DNA of 64,000 nt, taken from Allobosea sp. OK403 (lineage in GTDB: Bacteria; Pseudomonadota; Alphaproteobacteria; Rhizobiales; Beijerinckiaceae). The notes below the pieces were generated by a model. The model saw only the letters and a list, made by a program, of their open reading frames with translations. It was not told where the DNA came from and searched no databases. Positions 42,808 through 52,402 of the stretch are shown piece by piece. Each line of letters starts with the position of its first letter. The first letter of the stretch is position 1. A program made the position numbers and the translations under genes. Location: the NCBI RefSeq assembly GCF_900113835.1, contig NZ_FOQV01000015.1, forward strand, positions 54,256-118,255, written 5' to 3'.

Positions 42808-44418
42808 TCATCTGATAAAACGCATGAGGGCGTCGGCAGCTTCACGGGCGGCGTTGAAGAGTGACCGGCCAGTTTCGGTCGACAGCACTGAGGCAGTCGA
42901 GCCGATGGCGGCATAAAGGCGTTCGAAGAATCCGAGGCTCGTCAGAACGAGGCGGCGGCGAGGACTGATCGTGGAGGCGGGCTCGTTCGAAACTGGCGCT
43001 ACGGGTGGAGCTAGAGCCTCGGCTCGGTCAGCCAAGTCCCCAACGTGATCGACCACGGCGGACGTGACTTGGTCGGCTTCGGCCGCCGCCTCCACCGCTT
43101 GCCTGACGCTCTCGATCGGATCAGTCAGCGCCTCTCCGACTGCGGCCTGTTCATCAATCGGGGTTTCCGCGAGCAGGCGTTCACGCTCCTCGCGCAAGGG
43201 GAAATGAGTGATGATCTCGCTGTGGTTCTGCGCAAAGAGCTCGAGCGTCTTCGTCAGGCCGGCGTCGAACTCTATGGCTTCGCGACCCACAAGATAAGCA
43301 CTTGCCGTCTTCCATTGATCATCGAGCATGCCCGGAACAATTGCGGCGATGGGCTGACCAAGATGCTTGCCGTAAATCTTGAAGCAGCCCTTGAACATCG
43401 CTGGCGTGTTGGCAGGCGCATATTGGATAATCGCTTGGCACAGGATCTGCTGGCGTTTCGGTAGAGTGGCTAAGTCAGACGTTACGACAGCGCGGTCGAA
43501 GATCGCATTGGGTGCTGTGTCAATCCGTCCAGCAGCGGTGACGACGATATCGGGACTTGCGGCAGCAGCAAGCTCGGCGGCCGCCGCTTCCATCACCGTC
43601 GTTTGCTTCCGGTGCTCGATCGCCTCAATGATGGCGGCGCGGCGTTCGGCTGTGGAAAGACCCACCAGCGACTTGTAGACGATCTGCTGGGCCAGCGGGT
43701 TCAGGCGTGTTGGCCTCAGCAGGAAGGGCAACAATTTGCGTTGCTCGCCAGCCGGATCGGCATTGTAAGCAGCTGACCATTCCGCCTGGCATTGATGGGA
43801 CGCCTCATAATCCGGCGAATAGAGAGCGATGACGCGCGCGGATGCTACCAAGCCTCGTTGCATTTCGCGGACGAAATTGGCGCCAGGACCCATGTCACGA
43901 AACTGCGCAAAGGCAGTCAGGCCGAGCCCCTCGATGACATCAACGACCTCGCGCGCCATGACTTCATCGGCACGGCTGTAACTGACGAAGAAGTCGCAAC
44001 TGTTTGAAAAGATATCGGCCGATGGTTCCGGCAGTGGGGGAAGCGGATCGCGCCGGGACGGAAGCGGATCGGGCGTTATCGCCAACGGTGCTGTATTAGG
44101 CCGTTTCGCCTCGATGAGAGCAGCGAGACGTCGATCGAAGTCGACATCCCCCTTTTCCGGCCGGTTCAGTCGCCAGATTCCCCTACTTGAATTGTGAGCG
44201 ATACCAGCACGCTTCAAATGGGTTCTAGCCCATGCAAGTCGATATTGAAATTCCGATCGCGGATCATTTCGATGCGGCACAGTTAGTTGCTCGTCCGTGA
44301 GATGTAATCGCTCAGAAACCTCTTTTTCCAACCTGCTAATCAAGAGCCCTTCCGGATTCCGAGAAAGTACTTCCGTCACCGCGACGTATAATTGGGAGTA
44401 TTTTGGCAGATCAAACAT
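42808..44418 (-). CDS. Mrr-N-like winged-helix/TIR protein, candidate defence effector
   Basis: The 536-residue protein has an N-terminal winged-helix part (1-85) resembling the Mrr N-terminal domain: LPKYSQLYVAVTEVLSR and QYRLAWARTHLKRAG ... GIWRL. A TIR domain follows (about 140-265): CDFFVSYSRADEVMAREVVD, then LYSPDYEASHQCQAEWSAAY, with Glu213 at the position of the NADase glutamate. A long C-terminal part (265-536) is unrecognised and ends in an amphipathic basic region. TIR proteins of this type deplete NAD+ when triggered; the N-terminal part would be the DNA or partner sensor, which is inference. It lies between rarA and crcB, which are adjacent in many relatives. ATG 44418 is preferred over 44505 because the latter would run into rarA. 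Confidence 0.82.
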   Translation of the reverse strand: MFDLPKYSQLYVAVTEVLSRNPEGLLISRLEKEVSERLHLTDEQLTVPHRNDPRSEFQYRLAWARTHLKRAGIAHNSSRGIWRLNRPEKGDVDFDRRLAALIEAKRPNTAPLAITPDPLPSRRDPLPPLPEPSADIFSNSCDFFVSYSRADEVMAREVVDVIEGLGLTAFAQFRDMGPGANFVREMQRGLVASARVIALYSPDYEASHQCQAEWSAAYNADPAGEQRKLLPFLLRPTRLNPLAQQIVYKSLVGLSTAERRAAIIEAIEHRKQTTVMEAAAAELAAAASPDIVVTAAGRIDTAPNAIFDRAVVTSDLATLPKRQQILCQAIIQYAPANTPAMFKGCFKIYGKHLGQPIAAIVPGMLDDQWKTASAYLVGREAIEFDAGLTKTLELFAQNHSEIITHFPLREERERLLAETPIDEQAAVGEALTDPIESVRQAVEAAAEADQVTSAVVDHVGDLADRAEALAPPVAPVSNEPASTISPRRRLVLTSLGFFERLYAAIGSTASVLSTETGRSLFNAAREAADALMRFIR

Positions 44419-44471
44419 CGAAACTGGCCCTTCAAGATTCTCAGAAAATTCTGCGCGCCAATCTCGAAATG

Positions 44472-45779
44472 TTACGCCCCCCGCTCGCGCCGCAGCTTCT
44501 CCCAATATTCCAGCCGCTTGCGGATCTCGCGCTCGAAGCCGCGCTCGGGCGGATCGTAGAAGCGCTGCCGGCCAAGCGCGTCGGGCCAGTAGTTCTGGCC
44601 GGAGAAGGCGTCGGGCGCGTCATGGTCGTAGGAATAATCGGCGCCGTAGCCTTCTTCCTTCATCAGCTTGGTCGGCGCGTTGAGGATCGTCTTGGGCGGC
44701 ATCAGCGAGCCGCCCTGCTTGGCCGCCCGCACAGCCGCCCCATAGGCCTTGTAGGCCGCGTTCGATTTCGGCGCGGTGGCGAGATAGATCACCGTATTGG
44801 CGAGAGCGAGCTCGCCCTCGGGCGAGCCAAGCTGCTCATAGGTCTCGGCGGCGGCCCGCGCATGCAGCAGCGCCTGGGGATCGGCCATGCCGATATCCTC
44901 CACCGCCATCCTGACCAGCCGCCGCGCCAGAAAGCGCGGATCCTCGCCGGCATCGAGCATGCGGGCGAAATAGTACAGCGCCGCGTCGGGGTCGGAGCCG
45001 CGGATCGTCTTGTGCAGAGCCGAGATCAGATTGTAGTGACCGTCCTGAGCCTTGTCGTAGATCGGCGCGCGGCGCTGAATGACCTCGGCCAGCCCCGCCT
45101 CGTCGAAGATCTCATCGGGCTTGGCGGCACGCCAGAGCTCCTCGGCCAGCGTCAGCACCGCGCGCCCGTCGCCATCGGCGAAGCGGGCAAGCGCCAGGCG
45201 CGCCTCCGGCGTCAGCGGCAAGGACCGGTTTTCCAGAAGCTCGGCCCGGCCGAGCAGGAAGAGCAGCGAGCCCTCGTCCAGCGACTTGAAGGTCAGTACC
45301 CTGGCGCGCGACAAAAGCGCGGCATTGAGCGCAAAGGACGGGTTCTCGGTGGTCGCTCCGACCAGCGTGATCGTGCCGTCCTCCATCACGGGCAGGAAGG
45401 CGTCGAGCTGGGCGCGGTTGAAGCGATGGATCTCATCGACGAAGAGCAAGGTGCCCTTGCCGCCGAACCTGCGTCCGCGCGCCAGCTCGAACACCTTCTT
45501 CAGGTCGGCGATGCCGGAGAAGATCGCGCTGATCTGCTCGAAGCCGAGATCGACCTGCCCCGCGAGCAGGCGCGCCACGGTGGTCTTGCCGGTGCCGGGC
45601 GGGCCCCAGAAGATCAGGCTGCCAAGCGAGCCGGAGGCGACGAGCCGCGTCAGCGCCCCGTCATGCCCGGTCAGATGCTCCTGCCCTGCGACCTCCGCCA
45701 GCGTCGTCGGGCGCAGGCGGTCGGCGAGCGGGCGCGGTCCGGACTTGTCCAGCCCGGAGGCGGCGAAAAGATCGCTCAC
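44472..45779 (-). CDS. rarA: replication-associated recombination protein A
   Basis: RarA (MgsA) is a clamp-loader-like AAA+ ATPase that acts at stalled forks. The 435-residue protein has Walker A WGPPGTGKTT, Walker B LLFVDEIHRFN, sensor GATTENPSFALN and, near the end, SYDHDAPDAFSGQNYWPD. The family length is normal. Its start overlaps the stop of the upstream protease gene by 4 bp (ATGA). Confidence 0.96.
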   Translation of the reverse strand: MSDLFAASGLDKSGPRPLADRLRPTTLAEVAGQEHLTGHDGALTRLVASGSLGSLIFWGPPGTGKTTVARLLAGQVDLGFEQISAIFSGIADLKKVFELARGRRFGGKGTLLFVDEIHRFNRAQLDAFLPVMEDGTITLVGATTENPSFALNAALLSRARVLTFKSLDEGSLLFLLGRAELLENRSLPLTPEARLALARFADGDGRAVLTLAEELWRAAKPDEIFDEAGLAEVIQRRAPIYDKAQDGHYNLISALHKTIRGSDPDAALYYFARMLDAGEDPRFLARRLVRMAVEDIGMADPQALLHARAAAETYEQLGSPEGELALANTVIYLATAPKSNAAYKAYGAAVRAAKQGGSLMPPKTILNAPTKLMKEEGYGADYSYDHDAPDAFSGQNYWPDALGRQRFYDPPERGFEREIRKRLEYWEKLRRERGA

Positions 45780-47200
45780 CCCGGGAAGACCGAGGTCACG
45801 GTCTGGCCGCCGCGCGAGATCGTCACTTCCCAGGCGCGCTTGCGCTCCTTGGTGGCGTTCTCGATATCCCGTGACGTCGCCATGCGCTCGCCATTGAGCG
45901 CCTGGATGATGTCGCCCTTCTGGAAGCCGACGCGCGCCGCCACGCTGCCCTCCTCGATCTCGCTGACGGCGACACCCTCGGTCGCGGCGTCGATCGAAAG
46001 CTCCTCGGAGACGGCCGGCGACAGATTCATCACCGTCAGCCCCGCCAAAGGCGAGCGCCCCGCCAGCACGACGGCGTCGCGCGGGCGGGTTTCCGGCGCC
46101 GGGATCAGCTTGACCGGAAGCGTCAGCCGCTTGCCGCCGCGCAGCACGGTCAGCCCGGTCGAGCCGTTGAGCGGACGGGTGGCGAAGCGATAGCCGAAGG
46201 CCTCGGGATCATCGACCCCGACCCCGTCGATCGCCAGGATCACGTCGGAGCGGCGCAGCCCGGCTTCAGCGGCCGGCCCCTTCTCGACCACACTGGCGAC
46301 GACGGAACCGGCCGGCCGGTCAAGGCCGAGCCCGTCGGCGACATCGGCCGTCAAGGCCTGGAGGCGGGCGCCGAACCAGGGCCTGCGCACCGTCGTCGCG
46401 CCGGCTCGCGCGCTCTCGACCACGACGCGCACCATGGCGGAGGGAATGGCGAAACCGATGCCGATGCTGCCGCCCGAGCGCGAGAAGATCGCGGTGTTGA
46501 TGCCGACGACGCGGCCCTGCATGTCGACCAATGCGCCGCCGGAATTGCCGGGATTGATCGCCGCGTCCGTCTGGATGAAGGACTGCGCGTCGCCGACGCC
46601 GATCTGCGTGCGCGCCAGCGCCGAGACGATGCCTTGCGTCACGGTCTGACCGACGCCGAACGGGTTGCCGATCGCCAGCACGATATCGCCGATCTCGACC
46701 TTGTCGGAATCGGCGAGCTCGATCGCGGCGAGATCCTTGACGCCCTTGAGCTTCAGCACGGCGAGATCGGTGCGCGGATCGCGCAGCAGGATCGTTGCCT
46801 CGACCTCGCGCTTGTCGGCGAAGGCGACCTTGACCTCGCTCATGCCCTCGATGACGTGGTTGTTGGTGACGACGAGGCCCGAGGCATCGACCACGACGCC
46901 GGAGCCGAGCGAGCGCTGCACGCGCTCCTGCGGCACGCCGAAGCCGCGATCGCCGAAGAAGCGGCGGAAGAACGGATCGTCCATGAAGGGGTTGCGCGGC
47001 TGCTTCTCGACGCGCGCGCCATAGACATTGACGACGCTCGCCACGCTCTGGCGCACGATCGGCGCAAAAGACAGCGTGATCTGCTGGCGCGTCTCGGGGG
47101 CCTGTTTCGGCTGAGCCTGGACGGCACTCTCCATCGCGACCGCCATCAGCAAGGCGAGCGGTACGGCAAGGTGGATGGGTCTCGAACGGCCTGGCATCAA
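45776..47200 (-). CDS. DegP/HtrA-family serine protease
   Basis: The 474-residue periplasmic protease has a signal peptide ending AVQAQ. The trypsin-like triad is His in TNNHVIEG, Asp in DPRTDLAVLKL and Ser in NPGNSGGALVD. Two PDZ domains follow, from about 265 and 390. The gene is conserved between rplQ and rarA in relatives; here an acetyltransferase and a broken gene separate it from rplQ. Confidence 0.94.
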   Translation of the reverse strand: MMPGRSRPIHLAVPLALLMAVAMESAVQAQPKQAPETRQQITLSFAPIVRQSVASVVNVYGARVEKQPRNPFMDDPFFRRFFGDRGFGVPQERVQRSLGSGVVVDASGLVVTNNHVIEGMSEVKVAFADKREVEATILLRDPRTDLAVLKLKGVKDLAAIELADSDKVEIGDIVLAIGNPFGVGQTVTQGIVSALARTQIGVGDAQSFIQTDAAINPGNSGGALVDMQGRVVGINTAIFSRSGGSIGIGFAIPSAMVRVVVESARAGATTVRRPWFGARLQALTADVADGLGLDRPAGSVVASVVEKGPAAEAGLRRSDVILAIDGVGVDDPEAFGYRFATRPLNGSTGLTVLRGGKRLTLPVKLIPAPETRPRDAVVLAGRSPLAGLTVMNLSPAVSEELSIDAATEGVAVSEIEEGSVAARVGFQKGDIIQALNGERMATSRDIENATKERKRAWEVTISRGGQTVTSVFPG

Positions 47201-47300
47201 CGCCTCCTCTGCAGCGCCTCAACAGCGCTGGCCGAGAAATAGGCCGGCCGGCTCAGCTTTTCCAGCGTCTCGCAGTGCAATGAGGCGCAGATGCCCTGCC

Positions 47301-48264
47301 TCACTTGTCCTGCAGCAGCAAGCGGTAACGCTCGATCTCGCCGGGCACGAAGCCTGCTACGAAGGCAGGCGTCACCTCCTCGGCCGTGGGCGGAACCGAG
47401 GAGAGCTCCTTGAATCGACCTTGCAGCGTCTGGCTCGAAAGCGCTGTTTTCAAAGCCTCATTCAGCTTGGCGATGATCGGCTGCGGTGTGTTCTTCGGGA
47501 CAAACAGCGCGTTCCAGCCCTGCGCCTCGAAGGCCGGCAGACCGGCCTCCTTCGAGGTCGGAACATCGGGCAGGCTCGCAAGCCGTCCCGGCGTCGCCAC
47601 CGCCAGGGCCTTCACCTTCTTGCTTTCGACCGCGCCGTACAAGGACGTCGCCGTATCGCAGACACCGTCGATCTGCCCGCCCATCAGGTCATTCAGCGCC
47701 GAACCTGCGCCACGATAGCTGACCAGCGCCACATCGACGCCAGCCGCCTTCACGAAATTGCGGCAGATCGGATAATTCGACGAGCCGACGCCGGCATGGC
47801 CGAGGCTGACCTTGCCCGGATTGGCCTTGGCGTAAGCGACGAACCCATCAGGTCCTTGGCCGGGAAATCGAGCTTCAGCGCGATCATCGGCGAGGTCTTG
47901 GCGACGAGGCCGATCGGCGCGAAATCGGCATTGGTATATTTGAGGTCGGGATAGATCGTGTAGGAGGCGGCATTGGTGCCGCTATTGCCGATCACGATCG
48001 TATAGCCGTCCGGCTCGGCCCGAGAGGCACGCGTCAGGGCCGTCGCCCACCTGCCCCGCCCATATTCTCCATCACGATGCGCTGCCCGAGCACCCGTCCC
48101 ATCTCGTCGCCGACAAGGCGCGCAATGACGTCCGACGAGCCGCCTGCTGCGAAGGGCACGATCATGGTGATCGGCTTGGAGGGGTAACTGTCTTGCGCGG
48201 CGGCAGGTGCCGATACCGACAGCACGGCAGCCACGACAGAGATGGAGGCGATCGACTTCAGCAT
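47301..48264 (-). pseudogene. frameshifted Bug/TctC-type solute-binding protein
   Basis: Three consecutive frames encode pieces of one protein. The N-terminus (48264 on) has a signal and SYPSKPITMIVPFAAGGSSD. The middle carries GNSGTNAASYTIYPDLKYTN. The C-terminus contains VALVSYRGAGSALNDLMGGQ. Frame changes lie near 48040 and near 47850, where one T appears missing in ATGGGTTCGTCGC. The family binds tricarboxylates and similar acids for TTT transporters. No transporter genes adjoin it. Sequencing error is possible for either shift. Confidence 0.85.
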
Positions 48265-48379
48265 GTTTTCTCCCAGCGTGCCGCCTTGTAAGGCAGACCT
48301 TCGTGCAGGCTAGCGCGCCCCTCGATGCAACGAAACGCGTTTCCCGCCCCCTTCGCAGAGTCCTTGGCGGGTTAGCCCC

Positions 48380-48931
48380 TCAACGCAGCGGCCGCGCCGG
48401 ATTGCCCACGACGGTCGCACCTGTCGCAACGTCGCGCGTGACCACGCTGCCCGCGCCGATGATTGCGTCGTCGCCGATCGTGACGCCGGGTAGGATCAGC
48501 GCGCCGCCTCCGATCCAAACATTGCGGCCGATCGCGACGGGGCGCCCGAACTCCAGCCCCGCCTCCCGCTGGGCGGGATCGCGCGGATGATCGGCGGTCA
48601 GGATCTGGACGCCAGGCCCGATTTGCGTCCGGTCGCCGATCGTCACGGCGACGACATCGAGAATCACGCAGTTGAAATTCAGGAAGACGCCTGCGCCCAC
48701 GCTGATGTTGAAGCCATAGTCGCAATGAAAGGGCGGGCGGATGGTGCTGCCCTCGCCCACGGCCGCCAAGCGCTCCGCCAGCAGCATGCGGCGCTCTCGC
48801 GTCGGCGTCGCGAGCGCCCCGTTGTAGCGCACTAGCCAGTCCCGGGTTGCTGCAAGCGCGGCCTGCAGCTCGGCGTCACCGGCGTCGTAAAGCTCGCCCG
48901 CCAGCATCTTGTCTTTCTCACTTCGCTCCAT
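48380..48931 (-). CDS. sugar O-acetyltransferase, Maa/LacA-like
   Basis: The 183-residue protein has an N-terminal Mac domain (MLAGELYDAGDAELQAAL) and a left-handed beta-helix of hexapeptide repeats (VAVTIGDRTQIGPG, ILPGVTIGDDAIIGAGSVVT). The catalytic His is in ILTADHPRDP. It likely acetylates a sugar or a Nod-type glycan with acetyl-CoA. It follows the rplQ terminator on the same strand. Confidence 0.88.
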   Translation of the reverse strand: MERSEKDKMLAGELYDAGDAELQAALAATRDWLVRYNGALATPTRERRMLLAERLAAVGEGSTIRPPFHCDYGFNISVGAGVFLNFNCVILDVVAVTIGDRTQIGPGVQILTADHPRDPAQREAGLEFGRPVAIGRNVWIGGGALILPGVTIGDDAIIGAGSVVTRDVATGATVVGNPARPLR

Positions 48932-48991
48932 GGGCTCGCTGTCCTTCTCATTGCGCCGCACTGCGGACTCGGACGAAGCCTATGGAAACGA

Positions 48992-49019
48992 AAAAGGGCG
49001 GCCCGAAGACCGCCCTTTT
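48992..49019 (-). terminator. terminator after rplQ
   Basis: AAAAGGGCGG (48992-49001) pairs with CCGCCCTTTT (49010-49019). On the minus strand the stem ends in T residues, 27 bp past the rplQ stop. It closes the ribosomal block. Confidence 0.9.
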
Positions 49020-49045
49020 GAAATTGCCTGCGATCGAGGGACGGC

Positions 49046-49462
49046 TCAGGCCGCCTCGTCTTCCGCCGTGAAGACCGGGCCGGAATCCTTGCCCTTGGCC
49101 TCGACATCGCGATCGACGAACTCGATCACGGCGAGCGGAGCATTGTCGCCGAAGCGGAAGCCCGCCTTCATGATGCGCAGATAGCCACCATTGCGCTCCT
49201 TGTAGCGCGGGCCCAGCACCGCGAAGAGCTTGCCGACCAGAGCGACGTCCTTGATCTGCGCGATCGCCTGGCGGCGGGCATGCAGATCGCCGCGCTTGGC
49301 GAGCGTGATCAGCTTTTCGACGACCGGACGCAGATCCTTGGCCTTCGGCAGCGTGGTGGTGATCTGCTCGTGCTTGATCAGGGCCTGAGACATGTTGGCG
49401 AACATCGCCTTGCGATGCTCGACCGAGCGGTTGAAACGACGACCGCGGAAACCGTGACGCAT
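49046..49462 (-). CDS. rplQ: ribosomal protein L17
   Basis: L17 lies near the peptide exit tunnel. The 138-residue sequence has MRHGFRGRRFNRSVEHRKAM at the N-terminus and GGYLRIMKAGFRFGDNAPLA, both conserved, with an acidic C-terminal extension common in alphaproteobacteria. It is the last gene of the alpha operon and is separated from rpoA by a heptanucleotide repeat. Confidence 0.97.
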   Translation of the reverse strand: MRHGFRGRRFNRSVEHRKAMFANMSQALIKHEQITTTLPKAKDLRPVVEKLITLAKRGDLHARRQAIAQIKDVALVGKLFAVLGPRYKERNGGYLRIMKAGFRFGDNAPLAVIEFVDRDVEAKGKDSGPVFTAEDEAA

Positions 49463-49524
49463 TGTTTGGCTCCTTCGTTGATTACGCCCCGCCGTGCCAC
49501 GGTACGGAGCGTCTGGTTGTTTTT

Positions 49525-49593
49525 AGGCAGTAGGTAATGGGCAGTCGGAAAAGGCGCCGGAAACCGACTGCCTATTGCCTACTGCCGACTGCC
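49525..49593. repeat. heptanucleotide repeat between rpoA and rplQ
   Basis: AGGCAGTAGGTAATGGGCAG near 49525 is followed by complementary units such as CCGACTGCC and TACTGCC up to 49593. It is the same heptamer as at 32845, here inside the alpha operon. Confidence 0.8.
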
Positions 49594-49599
49594 CAAATC

Positions 49600-50616
49600 T
49601 CAGTAATGCTCCTCGAAGCGCTTCGCGAGCTCTTCGATGTTCTCCGGCGGCCAGCCGGTGACGTCCATGCCGAGATGGAGGCCCATGGTGGCGAGCACTT
49701 CCTTGATCTCGTTCAGCGACTTGCGGCCGAAGTTCGGGGTGCGCAGCATCTCGCCCTCCGACTTCTGGATCAGGTCGCCGATATAGACGATGTTGTCGTT
49801 CTTCAGGCAGTTCGCCGAACGCACCGACAGCTCGAGCTCGTCGACCTTCTTGAGCAGCGCCGGGTTGAAGGGCAGCTGCGGCGCAGTCGAGACGGCCTCT
49901 TCCTTGCGCGGCTCCTCGAAGGTGATGAAGACGGCGAGCTGGTCCTGCAGGATGCGAGCGGCGAGCGCCAGCGCGTCCTCGGGGGTGACCGAGCCGTTGG
50001 TCTCGATCTGCAGGGTCAGCATGTCGCGGTCGAGGTTCTGGCCCTCGCGGGTGTTCTCGACGCGGTAGGAGACCTTCTTGACCGGCGAATACAGGCTATC
50101 GACCGGGATCAGGCCGATCGGCGCATCTTCCGGGCGGTTCTGCTCGGAGGGGACATAGCCCTTGCCGGTGTTGACGGTGAACTCCATGCGGATCTCGGAG
50201 CCCTCGTCCAGCGTGCAAAGCACGAGGTCAGGGTTCAGGATCGAGACGTCGCCGATGGTGTTGATGTCGCCGGCGGTGACGGTGCCGGGGCCCGTCTTGC
50301 GCAGGGTCATGCGCTTGGGGCCTTCGCCCTGCATCCTGACCGCGATCGCCTTGATGTTGAGGACGATGTCGGTGACATCCTCACGCACGCCGGGGATCGA
50401 GGAGAATTCATGCAGCACGCCGTCGATCTGGACGGCGGTGACGGCCGCGCCCTGGAGCGAGGACAGCAGCACGCGACGCAGCGCGTTGCCGAGCGTCATG
50501 CCGAAGCCGCGCTCCAGCGGGCGCGCGATCACGGTGGCGTGACGCTTCGGGTCGTCGCCGACCTTGATTTCGAGCTTGTTGGGCTTTGACAGATCCTGCC
50601 AGTTCTTGCTGATCAC
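49600..50616 (-). CDS. rpoA: RNA polymerase alpha subunit
   Basis: Alpha nucleates RNA polymerase assembly and contacts upstream DNA. GTG 50616 (MISKNWQDL) follows AGGAG at seven to eight bases and gives the usual 338 residues; the frame extends to 50643 without such a site. The N-terminal assembly domain has PLERGFGMTLGNALRRVLLS, and the C-terminal domain has the LSVRSANCLKNDNI helix-hairpin-helix. Confidence 0.98.
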   Translation of the reverse strand: MISKNWQDLSKPNKLEIKVGDDPKRHATVIARPLERGFGMTLGNALRRVLLSSLQGAAVTAVQIDGVLHEFSSIPGVREDVTDIVLNIKAIAVRMQGEGPKRMTLRKTGPGTVTAGDINTIGDVSILNPDLVLCTLDEGSEIRMEFTVNTGKGYVPSEQNRPEDAPIGLIPVDSLYSPVKKVSYRVENTREGQNLDRDMLTLQIETNGSVTPEDALALAARILQDQLAVFITFEEPRKEEAVSTAPQLPFNPALLKKVDELELSVRSANCLKNDNIVYIGDLIQKSEGEMLRTPNFGRKSLNEIKEVLATMGLHLGMDVTGWPPENIEELAKRFEEHY

Positions 50617-50704
50617 GACCGCACTCCTGGTGCTTGAATTCAATGGCGGCGGCGGGCCGCCCCGGACAGGCGCCCGCCGGTGCGGGCGCCTCGAGGGTCA
50701 GATG

Positions 50705-51094
50705 TCAGACGCGACGGCGCTTGCGCGGACGGCAACCGTTATGCGGGATCGGCGTCACGTCGCGGATCGAGGTCACGGTGAAGCCGGCGGCCTGCAAAGC
50801 GCGCAGCGCCGACTCACGACCCGAACCCGGACCGGTGACTTCAACTTCCAGCGTACGCATGCCGTGCTCGGCAGCCTTGCGGGCGGCGTCCTCGGCGGCA
50901 ACCTGGGCGGCATAGGGGGTCGACTTGCGCGAGCCCTTGAAGCCCATCGTGCCGGCGGACGACCACGAGATCGTGTTGCCCTGCGCGTCGGTGATGGTGA
51001 TCATGGTGTTGTTGAACGAGGCGTTCACATGGGCGACGCCGGAGACGATGTTCTTACGTTCGCGGCGACGAACGCGTTGGGCTTCCTTGGCCAT
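50705..51094 (-). CDS. rpsK: ribosomal protein S11
   Basis: S11 forms part of the 30S platform near the Shine-Dalgarno helix. The 129-residue protein has AHVNASFNNTMITITDAQGN, STPYAAQVAAEDAA and the end HNGCRPRKRRRV, all conserved. Confidence 0.98.
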   Translation of the reverse strand: MAKEAQRVRRRERKNIVSGVAHVNASFNNTMITITDAQGNTISWSSAGTMGFKGSRKSTPYAAQVAAEDAARKAAEHGMRTLEVEVTGPGSGRESALRALQAAGFTVTSIRDVTPIPHNGCRPRKRRRV

Positions 51095-51146
51095 AGGTCT
51101 TTCATCCTTCGAGCGCGCCCGTCATGCCAGGCGCTGGGGAGTAGAA

Positions 51147-51210
51147 AGGCAGTCGGCAATCGGCAGTCGGCAATCGGTTACGACTGCCCACTGCCCACGA
51201 CCTACTGCCC
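51147..51210. repeat. heptanucleotide repeat between rpsM and rpsK
   Basis: GGCAGTC and GGCAATC units alternate on the plus strand from 51147 and are mirrored by GACTGCC, CACTGCC and TACTGCC-like units to about 51210. It forms a hairpin within the alpha operon. Confidence 0.8.
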
Positions 51211-51215
51211 GGAAA

Positions 51216-51584
51216 TCACTTCTTCTTGCCGGCGATCGGCTTCGCCTTGCCCTTGCGGGTGCGGGCGTTGGTATGGGTACGCTGGCCGCGAACCGGCAGC
51301 GAGCGGCGATGGCGCAGGCCGCGATAGCAGCCGAGATCCATCAGGCGCTTGATGTTCATCGAGACTTCACGGCGCAGATCGCCCTCGACGAGATAGTCGC
51401 GGTCGATCGTCTCGCGGATCTGCAGGACTTCGGCGTCGGTCAGCTGGTTGACCCGGCGCTCGTCGGCGATGCCGACCTTGGAGCAGATCTCTTTGGCCTT
51501 CTGGGCACCGATGCCGTGGATGTACTGCAAGCCGATGACGACGCGCTTGCCAGTGGGAATGTTAACGCCCGCGATACGAGCCAT
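51216..51584 (-). CDS. rpsM: ribosomal protein S13
   Basis: S13 makes intersubunit bridges to L5 and 23S rRNA. The 122-residue sequence starts ARIAGVNIPTGKRVVIGLQY and ends with the basic QRTHTNARTRKGKAKP tail typical of the family. Confidence 0.98.
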   Translation of the reverse strand: MARIAGVNIPTGKRVVIGLQYIHGIGAQKAKEICSKVGIADERRVNQLTDAEVLQIRETIDRDYLVEGDLRREVSMNIKRLMDLGCYRGLRHRRSLPVRGQRTHTNARTRKGKAKPIAGKKK

Positions 51585-51817
51585 GGTCTCTTCTCCATGT
51601 CGGCCGAGGCGCCCGATGGCGCGCCGGCGGTGAAAAATAACCTCGCGCCGGTGGAGGCCGGCCTCTGCGAGGCGTTGAACCGATCACGCGCGAATACGAC
51701 GCCGCTCCTTCTCGCGAAGGCGTCGGCATCGCTTACATGAAACCGGAAGTCGGGTCGTTAGTCGCTTGGGCGCAACGAGTCAACCCGCCGCGACCAAGAA
51801 TCATGCCAAAGCAAAAA

Positions 51818-52402
51818 TCAGCAGGCCGCCAAGGCCTTCTCGATCGCCGCCGTCACGGCGTCGATCGGCTGCATGCCGTCGATATCGGTCAGTTGCCCAC
51901 GCTTGGCGTAATAGGGAGCGACGACCGCGGTGTCGCGGTTATAGGCCTCGAGCCGGGTCTTGAAGACCTCCGGATCGTCGTCCTTGCGCACAGGTTGCCC
52001 GGCCGCCCTCGCCTCTTCGGCGCGTTTGACGATGCGGTCGACGAGCTTGGTCTGGTCGACCTTGAGCTCCAGCACCTTGTCGAGCTTGAGCCCTTTGGAC
52101 GCCAGCATCGCGTCGAGCGCCTCGGCTTGCGCCAGGGTGCGCGGGAAGCCATCGAGGATGAAGCCCTTCTTGGCATCCGCATGTTCGATTCGCTCGGCGA
52201 CGATGCCGATGACGATATCGTCTGAAACCAGCGCGCCGGAATCCATCACCGACTTCGCCTTGATGCCGATCGGCGTGCCGGCGGCGACGGCCGCGCGCAG
52301 CATGTCGCCCGTGGAAAGCTGAGGAATGCCGTGCGCTTCGACGATACGCGCCGCTTGAGTGCCCTTACCCGCCCCCGGCGGCCCCAAGAAAATCAATCGC
52401 AT
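51818..52402 (-). CDS. adk: adenylate kinase, short form
   Basis: Adk catalyses ATP + AMP to 2 ADP. The 194-residue enzyme has P-loop GPPGAGKGTQA, the AMP-site segment STGDMLRAAV and DGFPRT. The LID is short, so it belongs to the short type without a zinc finger. It overlaps the stop of secY by one base. A 230-bp gap separates it from rpsM; no gene is seen there. Confidence 0.97.
   Translation of the reverse strand: MRLIFLGPPGAGKGTQAARIVEAHGIPQLSTGDMLRAAVAAGTPIGIKAKSVMDSGALVSDDIVIGIVAERIEHADAKKGFILDGFPRTLAQAEALDAMLASKGLKLDKVLELKVDQTKLVDRIVKRAEEARAAGQPVRKDDDPEVFKTRLEAYNRDTAVVAPYYAKRGQLTDIDGMQPIDAVTAAIEKALAAC

Noticed and set aside
47301..48264. three separate small genes
   Set aside because: The frames are consecutive pieces of a single Bug-type binding protein, so a frameshifted gene is the simpler reading.
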